DNA of 42,907 bases from Candidatus Angelobacter sp. (GCA_025462835.1 JAOAPH010000186.1:1-42907); one strand, 5' to 3'; shown: positions 29,571 to 40,352, numbered from the stretch's first letter. Made by a program: numbers and translations. The notes: generated from the sequence alone by a model not told the origin.

Positions 29571-32500
29571 ATGGGCACCAAGCCCAAACGAACTTTAGCC
29601 GCGGACAAAAAGGAGAAGGCCTCGCCCCTGACCAACCCGGCGTCGGATAGCAGCGCCGCCAAGATTCCCGCAAACGGTTCCCCAAAATCTCAACGCTCGA
29701 AGGCGTTAAAATCCGCAGCACACAAGACTGACCAACCTTTTGGGTCCACCATTGAGGACCTGCGAGATGCCATCGAGTTTGCGAGCGACGTGATTTACAC
29801 TCACGATCTCGAAGGCAACTTCACCTCCAGCAATGCCACCGCAGTCCGGATCTTAGGATATTCATACGAAGAAACTCTTAGGATGAACATCACAAACCTC
29901 TTGCCTCCGGAAGAACTTCCCCGAGCAAGGCAAGCCACCGCAGCAAAAGTTGCCGGAAAGCCCTATCCAAATCCGTATCCCATCCGGGTGAAGGCGAAGG
30001 ACGGACACATCGTCCACCTCGAACTCAGCACTCGGCTCATCCTCAAGGACGGATTGCCTGTCGGCGTACAAGGCATAGGCCGCGATATCTCCGAACGCAT
30101 TCTGGCCGAAGCTGCATTGCATGAGAGTGAATCCAAGTTCCGCGCAGTGGCTGAAAGCGCGCCCTGCGCGATCGTCATTTTCCGCAATAACAAGCTGCTG
30201 TACGTCAATCCCGCGGCAACCGAACTTACCGGATATTCGATACCGGAATTGCTCGCCCTCGATCCTTTTTGGAAGATTGCTGCGCCGGAATTCCGTGCCC
30301 AGCTTGCGAAACGCGTGGCGGAACGGATGGCAGGCAGCCCTCTAACCGACCACCACGAATTCAGGATCGTTCACAAAAACAGCGCAGAGCGCTGGATGGA
30401 CTTCACCGCAAACGCTATCGAGTATGAGGGACAGCCCGCCGCGGTCGTTCTGATCTTCGACATCACCGAACGCAAGCGGGCCGAGCAAGCCCTGGCACAG
30501 AGCGAGCAGTTGTTTCGCACGGTCATCGAAAACTCATCTGATGTGATCAGCGTCCTTAATACGAACGGCATCATCCAGTATGAGAGCCCCTCGCTCGAAC
30601 GTCTGATGGGATTCAAACCCCAGGAACTCGTGGGCAAGGGCGGCTTCGACCTCGTCCACCCGGATGACCGCGAACTGATCGTCGGCAAGTTCAAAAGGCG
30701 CCTCAGCCGCAACGCTGCAGTCACTCCTACTGAACTGCGCCTGCTGCATAAAGACGGCCACTGGATGTCCTTTGAAGCCGTCAGCAATCTGCTCTATGAA
30801 AATGGCCAGGTCTCCGGGATGTTAGTCAGCTTTCGGGACATCGCAGACCGAATACGCCAGCAAGCAGAATTACGCGTTTCAGAGGAACGCTTCCGGCAAT
30901 TATTCGAGCGCAACATGGCCGGGGTCTTCCGCTGCACCACGGATGGCAAATTCGTCGCGTGCAATGAAGCCTTTGCGCATATCTTCGGCTATGACTCGCC
31001 TGAAGAACTTGAAGGACAATCTTCCTGGCAACTCTCGGTGGATGAGGGCCGCCGCAAGGCTTTCATTGCCAGGCTTCGCAAAGAAAAGCAGATCACAGAC
31101 CTTGAAGATCAGCTTCTACGCAAAGACGGAGCCATCATCTGGGTGCTGGAAAACGTTGCCATACTTCCCGCAACCGACAGCCAACCCGAGATGTTTGAAG
31201 GCACCTTGATCGACATCACTGAACGCAAGCGCACCGAATCCAAGATGAAGGTTTCGGAGGAGCGCTATCGACAGTTGTTCGAAAGAAATCTCGCCGGCGT
31301 TTACGTCAGCACCCTCGCAGGAGAACTGCTGGACTGCAATGATTCCTTCGCCCACATTTACGGCTACGCATCGCGCGAGGAGGTACTAGAGGTTCCGGCG
31401 TTGGATTTTTATATCGCAGAAGAAGACCGCAGCAAGTTTATGGAGCGCCTCTGCGAGTCAAAGGTATTGACCAATGTCGAAACGCTCAGCCGGCGTAAGG
31501 ACGGTGCCGCAATATGGGTACTGGAGAATGTTGCGCTGATCGAGGGCAACAGCGATGCGCCAGACACGATACAGGGGACTCTGGTGGACATCACGGAGCG
31601 CAAATACGCAGAACAGGCGCTTATTGAAAGCGAAAGCAAGTTCCGCGCCGTAGCTGATACCGCTTCTTCAGCCATCTACATCCACAACAACCAGCGCTTC
31701 CTGTATGTGAATCGCGCCTGTGAGGAGATCAGCGGATACACCTCCCAGGAACTCATGAAAATGAACCCGTTCGACCTGGTTTTTCCCGCCGATCAGGATC
31801 TAGTGGTTTCCCGGGCAAAGCTGCGCGTTCACGGAGACTCCACACCTGACCGCTATGAATATCGCATCCTGGTTAAGAACAAAGAAGTCCGTTGGGTGGA
31901 TTTCAGTGCGAGCACTATCCAATTCGGCGGAGAAGACGCGATCATTGGTACAGCGTTTGATATCACTGAGCGCAAACGCGTCGAGCAGATGCAGGCTGCG
32001 CTCTACCGAATCGCCGAACGGGCCAACGCTGCCGAGGACTTGGGAGAGTTCTTCGCTGCAGCGCACCACATCATCGGCGAACTGATTCATGCCAAGAACT
32101 TTTACATCGCTTTATTTGACGCCGAAACCAAGCAGCTCACCTATCCCTACTATGCCGACGAACAAGATTCTGCGCCTGTGGGGGCGTTCCCTCTAGGCAA
32201 GGGCCTTACTGAATACGTCCTGCGTTTGAATCGTCCTGTCCTTATGACGCCAGAGTTGATGGAACAACTTAAGGCAGAAGGTGAGGTAGACCTGGTTGGG
32301 TCCATGTTCGTGGATTGGATCGGCGCCCCGTTAAAAAGCGGTAATCAGACATTTGGCGTTATCGTGACGCAGACTTACAGCCAGGATGTGCGTTATGGTG
32401 AAAATGAGCTCGATGTCCTGAATTTCGTCTCCCAGCACCTGGCCAGCGCAATTCTCCGCAAACGCAATGAAGAAGCTCTGCGCGATTCCGAACAACGCCA

Positions 32501-33995
32501 TCGCTCCATCGTGCAAAGCGCCGTCTATGGGATATACAGGTCCAGCACGGACGACACTTTCTTGGAAGTGAATCCAGCGATCGTGAATATGCTCGCCTAC
32601 GATTCCGCTGCTGAAGTGTTAGCGCTGAGTCTTTCCCGGGACGTTTATGCCGACGAGAATGAGCGCGTGCGGCTCATTCAGCAATATGGACGTGAGGACC
32701 GCCTGGAAAACATTGAAGTCAAATGGAAGCGCAAGGACGGCAAGCCAATCACCGTCCGCTTGAGCGGGCATGCAGTAAAGAACCCTCAGGGCGAGGTCGA
32801 AGGCTTTGAGATGATCACTGAGGACGTCACTGAGCGGCGCGCGCTGGAAGAACAATTGCGCCAGTCGCAAAAAATGGAAGCCGTGGGACGGCTGGCCGGC
32901 GGTGTCGCACACGACTTCAACAATTTGTTGACTGTGATCAAGGGCTATAGCGAGTTGATGCTGGATGAACTTAAGGAGGCCGATCCGCTGCGAAGTGAGG
33001 TGGAAGAGATCAAGAAAGCCGCCGACCGCGCAGCCGGTCTCACGCGGCAGCTACTCGCGTTTAGTCGGCAGCAGGTTCTCGCGCCAAAAGTCCTGGACTT
33101 GAACTCCGTCGTAGGCAACATGGACAAGTTGCTCAAGCGCCTCCTCGGCGAAGACATCAGCCTCTACACCGTGCTCGAGCATGGCGTTGGTCGCGTTAAA
33201 GCCGATCCTGGACAAGTTGAACAAGTCATCATGAATCTCGCGGTGAACGCGCGCGATGCAATGCCTCGTGGGGGAAAACTCACCGTCGAAACGGCAAATG
33301 TCGATCTCGACGAGAGTTATGCCCACGAACACATGGGATCCAAGCCGGGGCGCTATGTGATGCTCGCGGTAAGTGATACTGGCAGCGGGATGACTCAACA
33401 GGTGCGCCAGAGAATCTTCGAGCCGTTCTTCACCACCACGGAACTTGGAAAAGGCACCGGACTAGGACTTTCTACGGTCTACGGCATCGTGAAGCAGAGT
33501 GATGGATACATCTGGGTGTACAGCGAAGTCGGCCTTGGAACATCGTTTAAGGTTTACCTTCCCCGTGTGGACGCTCCCGCAGAGTTGGGGGAACATCGGC
33601 CGCTCTCCAAGGCCGCTTATCGTGGCAGTGAGACAGTTCTATTGGTTGAAGACGAAGATGGCGTTCGCGCACTCGTCAGGCAAGTGCTTCATAAACACGG
33701 ATACACGGTCCTGGAAGCGCGACACGGCGGCGAGGCGCTGCTTCATTGTGAGCGTCACCGCGGCAAGATCGAACTCTTATTGACGGATGTTGTTCTTGAA
33801 CAAATGAGCGGAACTGAACTTTCCGCAAGGCTTGCACCGATACGGCCGGACATGAAAGTCCTTTATATCTCTGGTTACACTGACGACGCCATCGTCCACC
33901 ACGGCGTACTAAACCAGGGAACCCACTTCCTGCAAAAGCCCTTCACTACTGAGGCCCTAGCCAAGAAAATCCGGCATGTTCTCGACAGCGAGTAG
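29571..33995 (+). CDS. multi-PAS/GAF hybrid sensor histidine kinase
   Basis: A 1474-residue soluble hybrid kinase with no membrane helix. A basic, disordered N-terminus (1-60) is followed by six PAS domains (about 62-178, 184-305, 309-430, 436-557, 560-681 and 686-806) and a GAF domain (about 815-960). A seventh PAS (about 971-1088), the HisKA domain with phospho-acceptor H1114 in [10 protein letters not shown] and the ATPase domain follow. The ATPase has N-box [10 protein letters not shown], then DTGSGM and [12 protein letters not shown]. The receiver (about 1354-1474) has D1406. Each PAS ends in a DITERK-like motif. PAS4 resembles PAS5 and PAS2 resembles PAS6, indicating internal duplication. 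Input ligands are unknown. GAGGAGG precedes the ATG. Confidence 0.95.
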   Translation: MGTKPKRTLAADKKEKASPLTNPASDSSAAKIPANGSPKSQRSKALKSAAHKTDQPFGSTIEDLRDAIEFASDVIYTHDLEGNFTSSNATAVRILGYSYEETLRMNITNLLPPEELPRARQATAAKVAGKPYPNPYPIRVKAKDGHIVHLELSTRLILKDGLPVGVQGIGRDISERILAEAALHESESKFRAVAESAPCAIVIFRNNKLLYVNPAATELTGYSIPELLALDPFWKIAAPEFRAQLAKRVAERMAGSPLTDHHEFRIVHKNSAERWMDFTANAIEYEGQPAAVVLIFDITERKRAEQALAQSEQLFRTVIENSSDVISVLNTNGIIQYESPSLERLMGFKPQELVGKGGFDLVHPDDRELIVGKFKRRLSRNAAVTPTELRLLHKDGHWMSFEAVSNLLYENGQVSGMLVSFRDIADRIRQQAELRVSEERFRQLFERNMAGVFRCTTDGKFVACNEAFAHIFGYDSPEELEGQSSWQLSVDEGRRKAFIARLRKEKQITDLEDQLLRKDGAIIWVLENVAILPATDSQPEMFEGTLIDITERKRTESKMKVSEERYRQLFERNLAGVYVSTLAGELLDCNDSFAHIYGYASREEVLEVPALDFYIAEEDRSKFMERLCESKVLTNVETLSRRKDGAAIWVLENVALIEGNSDAPDTIQGTLVDITERKYAEQALIESESKFRAVADTASSAIYIHNNQRFLYVNRACEEISGYTSQELMKMNPFDLVFPADQDLVVSRAKLRVHGDSTPDRYEYRILVKNKEVRWVDFSASTIQFGGEDAIIGTAFDITERKRVEQMQAALYRIAERANAAEDLGEFFAAAHHIIGELIHAKNFYIALFDAETKQLTYPYYADEQDSAPVGAFPLGKGLTEYVLRLNRPVLMTPELMEQLKAEGEVDLVGSMFVDWIGAPLKSGNQTFGVIVTQTYSQDVRYGENELDVLNFVSQHLASAILRKRNEEALRDSEQRHRSIVQSAVYGIYRSSTDDTFLEVNPAIVNMLAYDSAAEVLALSLSRDVYADENERVRLIQQYGREDRLENIEVKWKRKDGKPITVRLSGHAVKNPQGEVEGFEMITEDVTERRALEEQLRQSQKMEAVGRLAGGVAHDFNNLLTVIKGYSELMLDELKEADPLRSEVEEIKKAADRAAGLTRQLLAFSRQQVLAPKVLDLNSVVGNMDKLLKRLLGEDISLYTVLEHGVGRVKADPGQVEQVIMNLAVNARDAMPRGGKLTVETANVDLDESYAHEHMGSKPGRYVMLAVSDTGSGMTQQVRQRIFEPFFTTTELGKGTGLGLSTVYGIVKQSDGYIWVYSEVGLGTSFKVYLPRVDAPAELGEHRPLSKAAYRGSETVLLVEDEDGVRALVRQVLHKHGYTVLEARHGGEALLHCERHRGKIELLLTDVVLEQMSGTELSARLAPIRPDMKVLYISGYTDDAIVHHGVLNQGTHFLQKPFTTEALAKKIRHVLDSE

Positions 33996-34007
33996 GAAAC
34001 TGTTGCC

Positions 34008-34472
34008 CTACTGACGCGAAGCTACTGCTGAAGGCATAGCCGCTGTCTCAGGATTCAGCAGATTTTCATGGTTTGGTCCCAACCCCAATTTAATCAGGGC
34101 GCGTGAATCCGGGACTATCTTCGTTTGCCATCCATTTTGTTCTTGCAGCTTTATGAGAGCCTGCCTCGTGGGCCCGTCCATCTGTCCGGTTGGTTCTCCC
34201 GTCAGATATTTCTCTCGAATCAAAGCTGCCTGTATTTCCCGTGTGCGGTCATCGGAAATGGTCTTCTGTCCTTTGGCCTGCCAGGATTTTTTCCCTTTGC
34301 CCTTCTTTGAGGACTTCGAAGACTTGGAAGTGGCGTTATGGATCTTCGCTTTATCGGTGGACTTGTGTTGAGGAGTCTTACTGGACGCAGAAGCTTTCGC
34401 CCAGATGGAAACCGGTAATAAGAATGTAAATAGGACTGTAACGAAAATTAATGGGATACGGATAAATCGCAA
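34008..34472 (-). CDS. exported peptidoglycan-binding-domain protein
   Basis: A 154-residue exported protein. A signal peptide (IPLIFVTVLFTFLLPVSIWA, about 6-25) precedes a very Lys/Ser-rich low-complexity stretch (about 27-72). A helical peptidoglycan-binding-like domain follows (about 73-130): TREIQAALIREKYLTGEPTG, MDGPTRQALIKLQEQNG, the pattern of PG_binding_1 repeats. The basic linker could bind wall polymers or nucleic acid. It stops 12 bases from the convergent kinase stop. Function unknown beyond probable wall association. Confidence 0.82.
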   Translation of the reverse strand: MRFIRIPLIFVTVLFTFLLPVSIWAKASASSKTPQHKSTDKAKIHNATSKSSKSSKKGKGKKSWQAKGQKTISDDRTREIQAALIREKYLTGEPTGQMDGPTRQALIKLQEQNGWQTKIVPDSRALIKLGLGPNHENLLNPETAAMPSAVASRQ

Positions 34473-34572
34473 ACCGGCACCTCAGCAACACGCAATCAGT
34501 GAACTTAGATAGTACTCGCGTCCGGCAAGGTTGCGCTGTTTGCAGCCCTGACAACTATGCCTAGATACGATT

Positions 34573-34600
34573 TGGGGGCATCATTTCACAGATGCCCCCA
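34573..34600. terminator. GC-rich hairpin downstream of the HtrA gene
   Basis: TGGGGGCATC (34573-34582), 8-base loop, GATGCCCCCA (34591-34600): a perfect 10-bp stem 29 bases beyond the HtrA stop. No T run on either side, so it may be a transcript-stabilising or rho-assisted end rather than a classic terminator. Confidence 0.45.
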
Positions 34601-34629
34601 TATCGCCAGCGTTAAGGTTTACTTTCTAG

Positions 34630-36201
34630 TTACGGAAGTGTGCCCCCCAGGAAGATGGTTCCGCTTGGGGCTCCTCGTCCGCCCTGTCGGACTAGGAAGA
34701 CCACATCCTGGCCGCTCTTCAGTTGACTGGTGACACGGCGGAAATCCTCTTCGCTATTGACCGGAGTCTTGTTCACTTCAAGGATTACATCTCCTTTGTT
34801 CAGAGGACCTATGTCCTCGGCAAAGGATCCTGGCTTCACGTCCATTACAACCACACCCTTGCCAGCGGTTATACCCAGCCGATCAGCCATATCGGGAGTA
34901 AGGTTACGGACACTGAGCCCCAATTTGCTCGAAGCCGGCTTTTCTTCTCCGGGCGTTTCCTCATCGTCCGCACTGGCGCGATCTCGGAAGAGTTTTGCAC
35001 GGTCAGCGATCGTTACCGTAGCTGTGCTGTCCTTGCCACCGCGGATGTACTCGAGTTTGACTTTCGAACCTGGCTTGCGCGACGAGATGTCATTGACAAG
35101 TTCATTGCCATCCTTGATCTTCGTCCCATCCACGGAGACGATGGTGTCGCCAGTCTTCAGGCCGGCCGCTTCCGCAGGTCCCTCAGGAGTAACACTGGCT
35201 ATAATTACGCCACTGGTCACACCATAGACTCGCGCCACAGACGCATTCGGCGCTGCATTGAACATCACGCCGATCGAACCGCGGGTGACTTTGTGTTCTG
35301 GGCCAGTGAGCTGGTTGTACACCTCAGCAACCGTCTTGGACGGCATTGCAAAACCCACACCCTGTGACCCCATGGATTGGGTAAAGATGGCCGTATTGAT
35401 TCCCACAACTTCAGAATTCATGTTGACTAGTGGCCCGCCGGAATTGCCGGGATTGATCGCCGCGTCGGTCTGCAGGAATGACTGGAACTGGTGGCTGTTA
35501 TCGATGTTACGGCCCTTGGATGAGATGATCCCGGCCGTGACTGTCTGGTCGAGGCCGAACGGGCTCCCAATAGCCAACACCCAATCGCCAACGTCCAGTG
35601 AATCCGAGTTGCCCAGCTTGGCAAACGGCAAAGCCTTCTTTGGTTCGATCTTAATGACTGCTAGGTCAGTTTCCCGGTCGCTGCCGATCACCTTAGCGTC
35701 ATACTGCACGCTCGGAGGGTCGCCGGCCAGTTGAACCCGAACGCGGTCAGCTTTTTCGACTACGTGAGCATTGGTAACAATGTAGCCCTTAGAATCGACG
35801 ATCACGCCAGAGCCAAGAGACCGCTGTCGCGTTCCTTCTGGACTCTGTCCCGGGACTCCCCCTTGACCGCCGAAGAACCGGTCAAAGAAGTCCTGCATTG
35901 AGCCTTCATCATCGCCGTTTCCGCCCGGACTCCTCCGTCCACGCGGGGTCATCTTGATGGTTGACTCGGTGTTGATGTTAACGACAGCTGGTTCAATCGT
36001 CTTGGCGACCTTCGAGAACGCCGATGACATTTGCTGAGGCGCTGGCATAGCGAGTTGCGCCACATCCGTTGGGCTGCTCTCCTTGCCCTTCACGCCTTTC
36101 TGAATGATCGTGCCGATCAGGATTCCAAAGACCAGCGTGGCAAAAATTATTAGTGTGGACGCAACACGGTGCGCCCTAAGTTTGGCTGAAAAGCCACTCA
36201 T
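34630..36201 (-). CDS. degP: HtrA/DegP-type periplasmic serine protease
   Basis: A 523-residue trypsin-like protease-chaperone. An N-terminal hydrophobic helix (about 13-33, TLIIFATLVFGILIGTII) anchors or exports it. The protease domain (about 55-290) has the catalytic triad H146 (TNAHVV), D179 (TDLAVI) and S254 (GNSGGP). Two PDZ domains follow (about 300-395 and 430-515; GLKTGDTIVSVDGTKI and LNKGDVILEVNKTPV). An acidic linker (about 400-420) separates them. A Gly-rich loop after TPRGRRSPGG is typical of the LA loop. It degrades or refolds misfolded envelope proteins. A strong ribosome binding site (GGAGGA) and the promoter at 36242 support the start. Confidence 0.95.
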   Translation of the reverse strand: MSGFSAKLRAHRVASTLIIFATLVFGILIGTIIQKGVKGKESSPTDVAQLAMPAPQQMSSAFSKVAKTIEPAVVNINTESTIKMTPRGRRSPGGNGDDEGSMQDFFDRFFGGQGGVPGQSPEGTRQRSLGSGVIVDSKGYIVTNAHVVEKADRVRVQLAGDPPSVQYDAKVIGSDRETDLAVIKIEPKKALPFAKLGNSDSLDVGDWVLAIGSPFGLDQTVTAGIISSKGRNIDNSHQFQSFLQTDAAINPGNSGGPLVNMNSEVVGINTAIFTQSMGSQGVGFAMPSKTVAEVYNQLTGPEHKVTRGSIGVMFNAAPNASVARVYGVTSGVIIASVTPEGPAEAAGLKTGDTIVSVDGTKIKDGNELVNDISSRKPGSKVKLEYIRGGKDSTATVTIADRAKLFRDRASADDEETPGEEKPASSKLGLSVRNLTPDMADRLGITAGKGVVVMDVKPGSFAEDIGPLNKGDVILEVNKTPVNSEEDFRRVTSQLKSGQDVVFLVRQGGRGAPSGTIFLGGTLP

Positions 36202-36241
36202 CGAATTGTTTCCTCCAAAAACCTTCTACTATGAAATTGAA

Positions 36242-36270
36242 ATTATACCCAGAGTGCCTGTTTACAGGCA
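36242..36270 (-). promoter_or_regulatory. HtrA promoter with dyad in the -35 region
   Basis: On the minus strand TATAAT lies at 36247-36242, 40 bases before the HtrA ATG. There is no good -35 box. In its place is the dyad TGCCTGT/ACAGGCA (36255-36261 and 36264-36270, 2-base spacer), placed where a repressor or activator would act. A further half site CCTGTAAAC occurs at 36308-36316. Confidence 0.5.
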
Positions 36271-36355
36271 TTTATGAAAAGGAGCCTACGTGTTAGATGC
36301 GCAAACCCCTGTAAACGTTAGCTGAAATGTTGTCACTGGCAATTTTCCCTAGTTT

Positions 36356-37288
36356 TCAGGCCATCTCCGCGACAACAGCCTCGTCCTTCGCAGTCGCAAC
36401 ATGTCCCTTGAGTTCCGAAGTCAAAATGCCGGCCAGGATGAACATTGCACCCAGCCCTGCCCTCATGCCCAGCCTCTCTCCCTGCACTAGATAGGATGTG
36501 AGCCAGGCGAAAACAGGTTCAAGCGCAAAAATCAGGGCAGTATGAGTCGGCGGCGTGAACTGTTGCGCCCAGGCCTGTATGGAAAACGCCACCGCCGTCC
36601 CAAAAACCCCGGTAATCCCAATGGCCCACAACAACTGCGGAGTCCATGTTAGATAGACTCTCTCAACCAGCGGAACGGTAGCAAACATCAGCGTCGCCGC
36701 TACTGCAGTCTGTAGAAATGCGATGCGTTCAAAGCCGTACTTCTGAGTGGCCCTCCCTATGAAGATGATGTGGAAGCCAAACGCGACGGCGCATCCCAGG
36801 GTAAGAACATCGCCGAAATTCACGCTGCCCCAATCGCCCCAGAGAGAGGACGAACCGGTCGCCGACGTACCGGCCGGCACCGTCATCAGTACTAACCCGG
36901 CAAATGCCGCTGCTACTCCCAAGGCCGTCCATCTATTTACCTTGCGCTTCCAGAACAAAGCCAGAAATACCGGTACCAGCACTACCGAGACTCCGGTGAG
37001 AAATCCGGATTTTGACGGGGTCGTCAGTTTCAGCCCGGTCGTCTGGAACTCATACCCGGCCCAGAGGAAAGCTCCGGTCAACAACCCAGCCATAAACACT
37101 GCGCCGTCTATGCGGCGAATGTGCCTCCAATAGAAAACCGCCAGGCAGAAAGCGGCAAAGGTCATCCTGATGGAATTAAATAAAAGCGGAGAGATGTCCG
37201 TGAGAACGTTCTTGATTACCAGAAAAGTCGCACCCCAGACGAAGGTGACGAAGACAAGCAATAGGTGAGCTTTGAGAGAACGGGACAC
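36356..37288 (-). CDS. EamA/DMT family transporter
   Basis: A 310-residue transporter of the drug/metabolite superfamily with about ten helices and two EamA repeats. Repeat 1 starts HLLLVFVTFVWGATFLVIK (about 8-26); repeat 2 is around residues 150-295 with WGDWGSVNFGDVLTLGCAVAF and EPVFAWLTSYLVQGERL. The substrate cannot be told from sequence. The start is GTG 37288, without an evident ribosome binding site. It follows the amidohydrolase gene by 26 bases on the same strand. Confidence 0.9.
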   Translation of the reverse strand: MSRSLKAHLLLVFVTFVWGATFLVIKNVLTDISPLLFNSIRMTFAAFCLAVFYWRHIRRIDGAVFMAGLLTGAFLWAGYEFQTTGLKLTTPSKSGFLTGVSVVLVPVFLALFWKRKVNRWTALGVAAAFAGLVLMTVPAGTSATGSSSLWGDWGSVNFGDVLTLGCAVAFGFHIIFIGRATQKYGFERIAFLQTAVAATLMFATVPLVERVYLTWTPQLLWAIGITGVFGTAVAFSIQAWAQQFTPPTHTALIFALEPVFAWLTSYLVQGERLGMRAGLGAMFILAGILTSELKGHVATAKDEAVVAEMA

Positions 37289-37314
37289 GCCAGTAGAGTA
37301 CCAAAGGACTCGAA

Positions 37315-38976
37315 CTACTTCGCCTCGTATACCGTCTTGCCACCTACTACGGTGCGGAGAACTTCCGTCTTAAGAATCTCGTGCGCAGGAATAGCGGTGA
37401 TGTCCCGATCAAGTACGACGAAATCCGCCAGCATGCCCGGCGCAAGGGTACCCTTTTCCTTCTCGGCGAACTCGGCGTATGCCGACCCGGTTGTGTAAGC
37501 CGCAATCGCCTGTTCGATGCTGAGCTTCTGTTCAGGATAGTACTCCCCGGTACCCGCCTCGTTTTTACGAGTGACTGCCGCATACAACCCGCGAAACGGC
37601 GCAATCGGTTCGACAGGGTAATCGGTGCCAAAGGCCAGCGGCACTCCTCCGTTCAGAAAACTCGCCCAGGGGTAGGAACTCTTGGCGCGTTCCTTTCCAA
37701 TGCGCTCCTCCGCCCAATTCATGTCGGTCAGAAGATGGTTGGGCTGCACCGAAGCGATCACGCCAAGTTTCTTGTATCGAGGGACCTGGTCCGGTTGAAC
37801 GACCTGGTCATGCTCAATGCGGAAACGCAGATCATTCGGCTGTTTCGACGAGACGGCCTGTTCAAAGGCATCCAGCGCCATCTCAACCCCGCGGTCCCCG
37901 ATAGCGTGGAAGCCGATCTGAAATCCTTCGGCCGCCCGTTCTCGCACCATCTGGTTGAGCTGTTCTTGCGAAAACCGGGGCAGCCCTGAATTTTTGGGGT
38001 CGTCCGAATAGGGGGCCAGCAATGCCGCAGTCCGGGACCCCAGCGATCCATCCATGTAGCCCTTCAACATGGTGGAATGCAACATGTGATCGCCATGCGG
38101 GTGGTGGTCGCGCATTTTCTTGAGATTTTCAACGGACTGACCGAACGGCAGCCACTCCGAGACTCGCAGAGTCAGTTTCCCCTCGCGCTGTATCTGCTCG
38201 AGAGCCAGATAATCTTCCCAATCCGAATTATCCTGTGCTGAAGTGATGCCGGATCTCGCTGCATCTTCGAGCGCCAACTCCATCGCTTTCCGATGCTGCG
38301 CAGGCGACGCCGGCGGAACTTTGTCACGCACCAGCGCCATGGCGGCATCTTCGCGCAAGATTCCCGTTGGTTCTCCGGAAGAGTCGTGATCGATCGCTGC
38401 GCCGCTTGGACTGGCAGTTTGCTTGGTGATGCCTGCGGATCTCAGCGCGGCTGAATTAGCTACTGCGATGTGCCCATCAACCCGTCCAAACATCGCCGGA
38501 TGGTCGCCAGTGACTTTATCGATATCTTGTCGTGTGGGCAGAGTCCGGCCCGGCCACTTCGTATGGTCCCAGCCTCGCCCGACGATCCATTCCCCTGGTG
38601 CCGCCTTCTTCACCCGCTCGGCGATACGAGATTGCATCTCCGCCAGAGACGTCGAGCCAATGAGATTGACGTTCATCTTCTCGAATCCGCCGGTGGCGAG
38701 ATGAGCATGAGCATCGTTGAAGCCGGGCATGACGAACTGGCCATGTAGATCGATGACGCTCGCGCTGGGACCCGCCATCTTACGAATCTCGGCATCGCTG
38801 CCGATCGAAATCACACGTCCATCCCGCACAGCTATTGCTGTCGGGCGCGACGCTGATCCGGCATTTGCACCGCCAGCATAAATCTTTCCATTAACAAAAA
38901 TGGAGTCGTTGGTTTTCTTGTCATCCGCATTGGCAATTGAAATCAGCATGAATATCAGCCACAAAACTCTTCTCAT
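37315..38976 (-). CDS. exported amidohydrolase (YtcJ-like, amidohydrolase_3)
   Basis: A 553-residue metal-dependent hydrolase of the amidohydrolase superfamily. A short signal peptide (LWLIFMLISIANA) suggests export. The N-terminal beta-sandwich has IFVNGKIYAGG, and VMPGFNDAHAHLATGG gives the first metal histidines (HxH). Later conserved segments are GSLGSRTAALLAPY, QIGFHAIGDRGVEMALDAF and AFGTDYPVEP, the last with the catalytic aspartate. The C-terminal LAPGMLADFVVLDRD closes the sandwich. Substrates of YtcJ-type enzymes are poorly known. The start overlaps the M20 peptidase stop (ATGA), indicating joint translation. Confidence 0.92.
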   Translation of the reverse strand: MRRVLWLIFMLISIANADDKKTNDSIFVNGKIYAGGANAGSASRPTAIAVRDGRVISIGSDAEIRKMAGPSASVIDLHGQFVMPGFNDAHAHLATGGFEKMNVNLIGSTSLAEMQSRIAERVKKAAPGEWIVGRGWDHTKWPGRTLPTRQDIDKVTGDHPAMFGRVDGHIAVANSAALRSAGITKQTASPSGAAIDHDSSGEPTGILREDAAMALVRDKVPPASPAQHRKAMELALEDAARSGITSAQDNSDWEDYLALEQIQREGKLTLRVSEWLPFGQSVENLKKMRDHHPHGDHMLHSTMLKGYMDGSLGSRTAALLAPYSDDPKNSGLPRFSQEQLNQMVRERAAEGFQIGFHAIGDRGVEMALDAFEQAVSSKQPNDLRFRIEHDQVVQPDQVPRYKKLGVIASVQPNHLLTDMNWAEERIGKERAKSSYPWASFLNGGVPLAFGTDYPVEPIAPFRGLYAAVTRKNEAGTGEYYPEQKLSIEQAIAAYTTGSAYAEFAEKEKGTLAPGMLADFVVLDRDITAIPAHEILKTEVLRTVVGGKTVYEAK

Positions 38977-40268
38977 TCATTCACTCCGGCCATGGCCAAC
39001 ACTGTCAGCATGACTCTCTTCAGTCCCAAATCCCGGCCGCTGGCGTCAAACCACTCTTGCACAGTGTGTGCGCCGCCTCCGGTACCGCCTGCCCCAATGC
39101 TGATTGCTTCACGCCCCATTGAAAGCGGGATGTTCGCGTCCGTCGATGCCCGCCGCGTTTGCGACCGCAGATCAAGATGCGCATCCACGGCACGAATGAC
39201 CGAAACGATTCGCGCATCCGGCTTCAACTCCGCCGCGGGACGTTGCCCAATCAACTTGATCTCGTAGCTGACGATACCCTTTTTTGATTTCGAATCTTGC
39301 ACTTCGCGGACGGCCGCCGTGACCGCCTCGCGCAATGATTTCTCCACCGCATCAATCTCAGCTGCGGATGCCGACCGGATGTCCACCCGCATACTCGCCG
39401 ATTCCGGGATCGAGTTCACTGACGTCCCACCCTGGATCACGCCTACGTTAAACGAAGTGCGCGGCTCGCTGGGCACCTGTATCTCACTGAACTTCGCCAC
39501 TGCGCGCGACAGCACAACAATAGGATTCGGAGTCCCGAAATCTGTCCACGAGTGCCCGCCCGGCCCACGCACAACCACTTCAAACCGCTTGCTGCCGAGT
39601 GCCTGCGTGACCACTGAATCCACTCCCGCACCGTCGAGGACAATCGCTGAACCTATGCGATCTTTCCACTTCGACTCCTGAAACAAATACCGCATCCCCC
39701 GCAAATCGCCTTCGCCTTCTTCCCCGACATTGCCTACGAACAATATTCCAGAGGCATGTTTTAAAGTGGGGGTGGATTTCAGCGCCGCTGCTATCGCCAG
39801 CAATCCCATCACTCCGGCAGCGTTGTCGCTAATTCCGGGGCCATACATCTTGTTGCCTTCCGTCCTTGTTGTGAGCGGAGTGTCAGCGGGAAAGACAGTA
39901 TCAATATGTGCAGTCAACGCAACCAAGGGTGCCTTCGGATCAGTTCCCCGACTCAAGCCCACTACGTTTCCCGCTTTGTCGATCTCAATGTCCTGAAGCC
40001 CGAACTCTTTGAAGCGATCGTGCAACCATTGCGCCCGCGCGCCTTCGCCAAATGGCGGAGCCGGGATCTTGACCATCGTCAATTGCAATTTGCGCAGATC
40101 GGCTTCGTGCGACTGAAACCATTTGAACGCCTCGTGGACGGGACGCATCTCAGCAAGACGCGCAATATCCTGCGCTTTATTGCCGGATTCAGAGAGTGCG
40201 CGTGTATTGATCGAGAGCGCCATTAGAACTAGAGAACATAGCACAACAGCGCGACGGGGTCGGAGCAT
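38973..40268 (-). CDS. exported M20-family metallopeptidase
   Basis: A 431-residue zinc aminopeptidase or carboxypeptidase of the M20/PepT type. With ATG 40268 it starts MLRPRRAVVLCSLVLMALS, a signal peptide; an upstream TTG at 40325 would put the start inside a dispersed repeat and is unlikely. Metal and catalytic motifs are ALTAHIDTVFPAD (about 118-130), GPGISDNAAGVMGLL (about 143-157) and NVGEEGEGDLRGMRY (about 184-198). A dimerisation domain with GPGGHSWTDFG is in the middle, and GGTGGGAHTVQEW near the end. It probably hydrolyses peptides in the periplasm together with the coupled amidohydrolase. Confidence 0.92.
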   Translation of the reverse strand: MLRPRRAVVLCSLVLMALSINTRALSESGNKAQDIARLAEMRPVHEAFKWFQSHEADLRKLQLTMVKIPAPPFGEGARAQWLHDRFKEFGLQDIEIDKAGNVVGLSRGTDPKAPLVALTAHIDTVFPADTPLTTRTEGNKMYGPGISDNAAGVMGLLAIAAALKSTPTLKHASGILFVGNVGEEGEGDLRGMRYLFQESKWKDRIGSAIVLDGAGVDSVVTQALGSKRFEVVVRGPGGHSWTDFGTPNPIVVLSRAVAKFSEIQVPSEPRTSFNVGVIQGGTSVNSIPESASMRVDIRSASAAEIDAVEKSLREAVTAAVREVQDSKSKKGIVSYEIKLIGQRPAAELKPDARIVSVIRAVDAHLDLRSQTRRASTDANIPLSMGREAISIGAGGTGGGAHTVQEWFDASGRDLGLKRVMLTVLAMAGVNE

Positions 40269-40301
40269 CGGGGAAACATCATAAATGCCAAACTGCGTTT
40301 T

Positions 40302-40330
40302 CACCACAGAGACGCAGAGGTGCAAAGAGT
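40302..40330. repeat. CACCACAGAGACGCAGAGG-type dispersed intergenic repeat
   Basis: This purine-rich sequence resembles a short motif I know from intergenic regions of many bacterial genomes. Only one copy is present here, so repeat status rests on recollection. Confidence 0.3.
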
Positions 40331-40352
40331 TCCGGTATTGGTTTTAAAACTT

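Noticed and set aside
40266-40325. M20 peptidase start at TTG 40325
   Set aside because: The extra 19 codons lie in a dispersed repeat and would hide the signal peptide that begins at ATG 40268.
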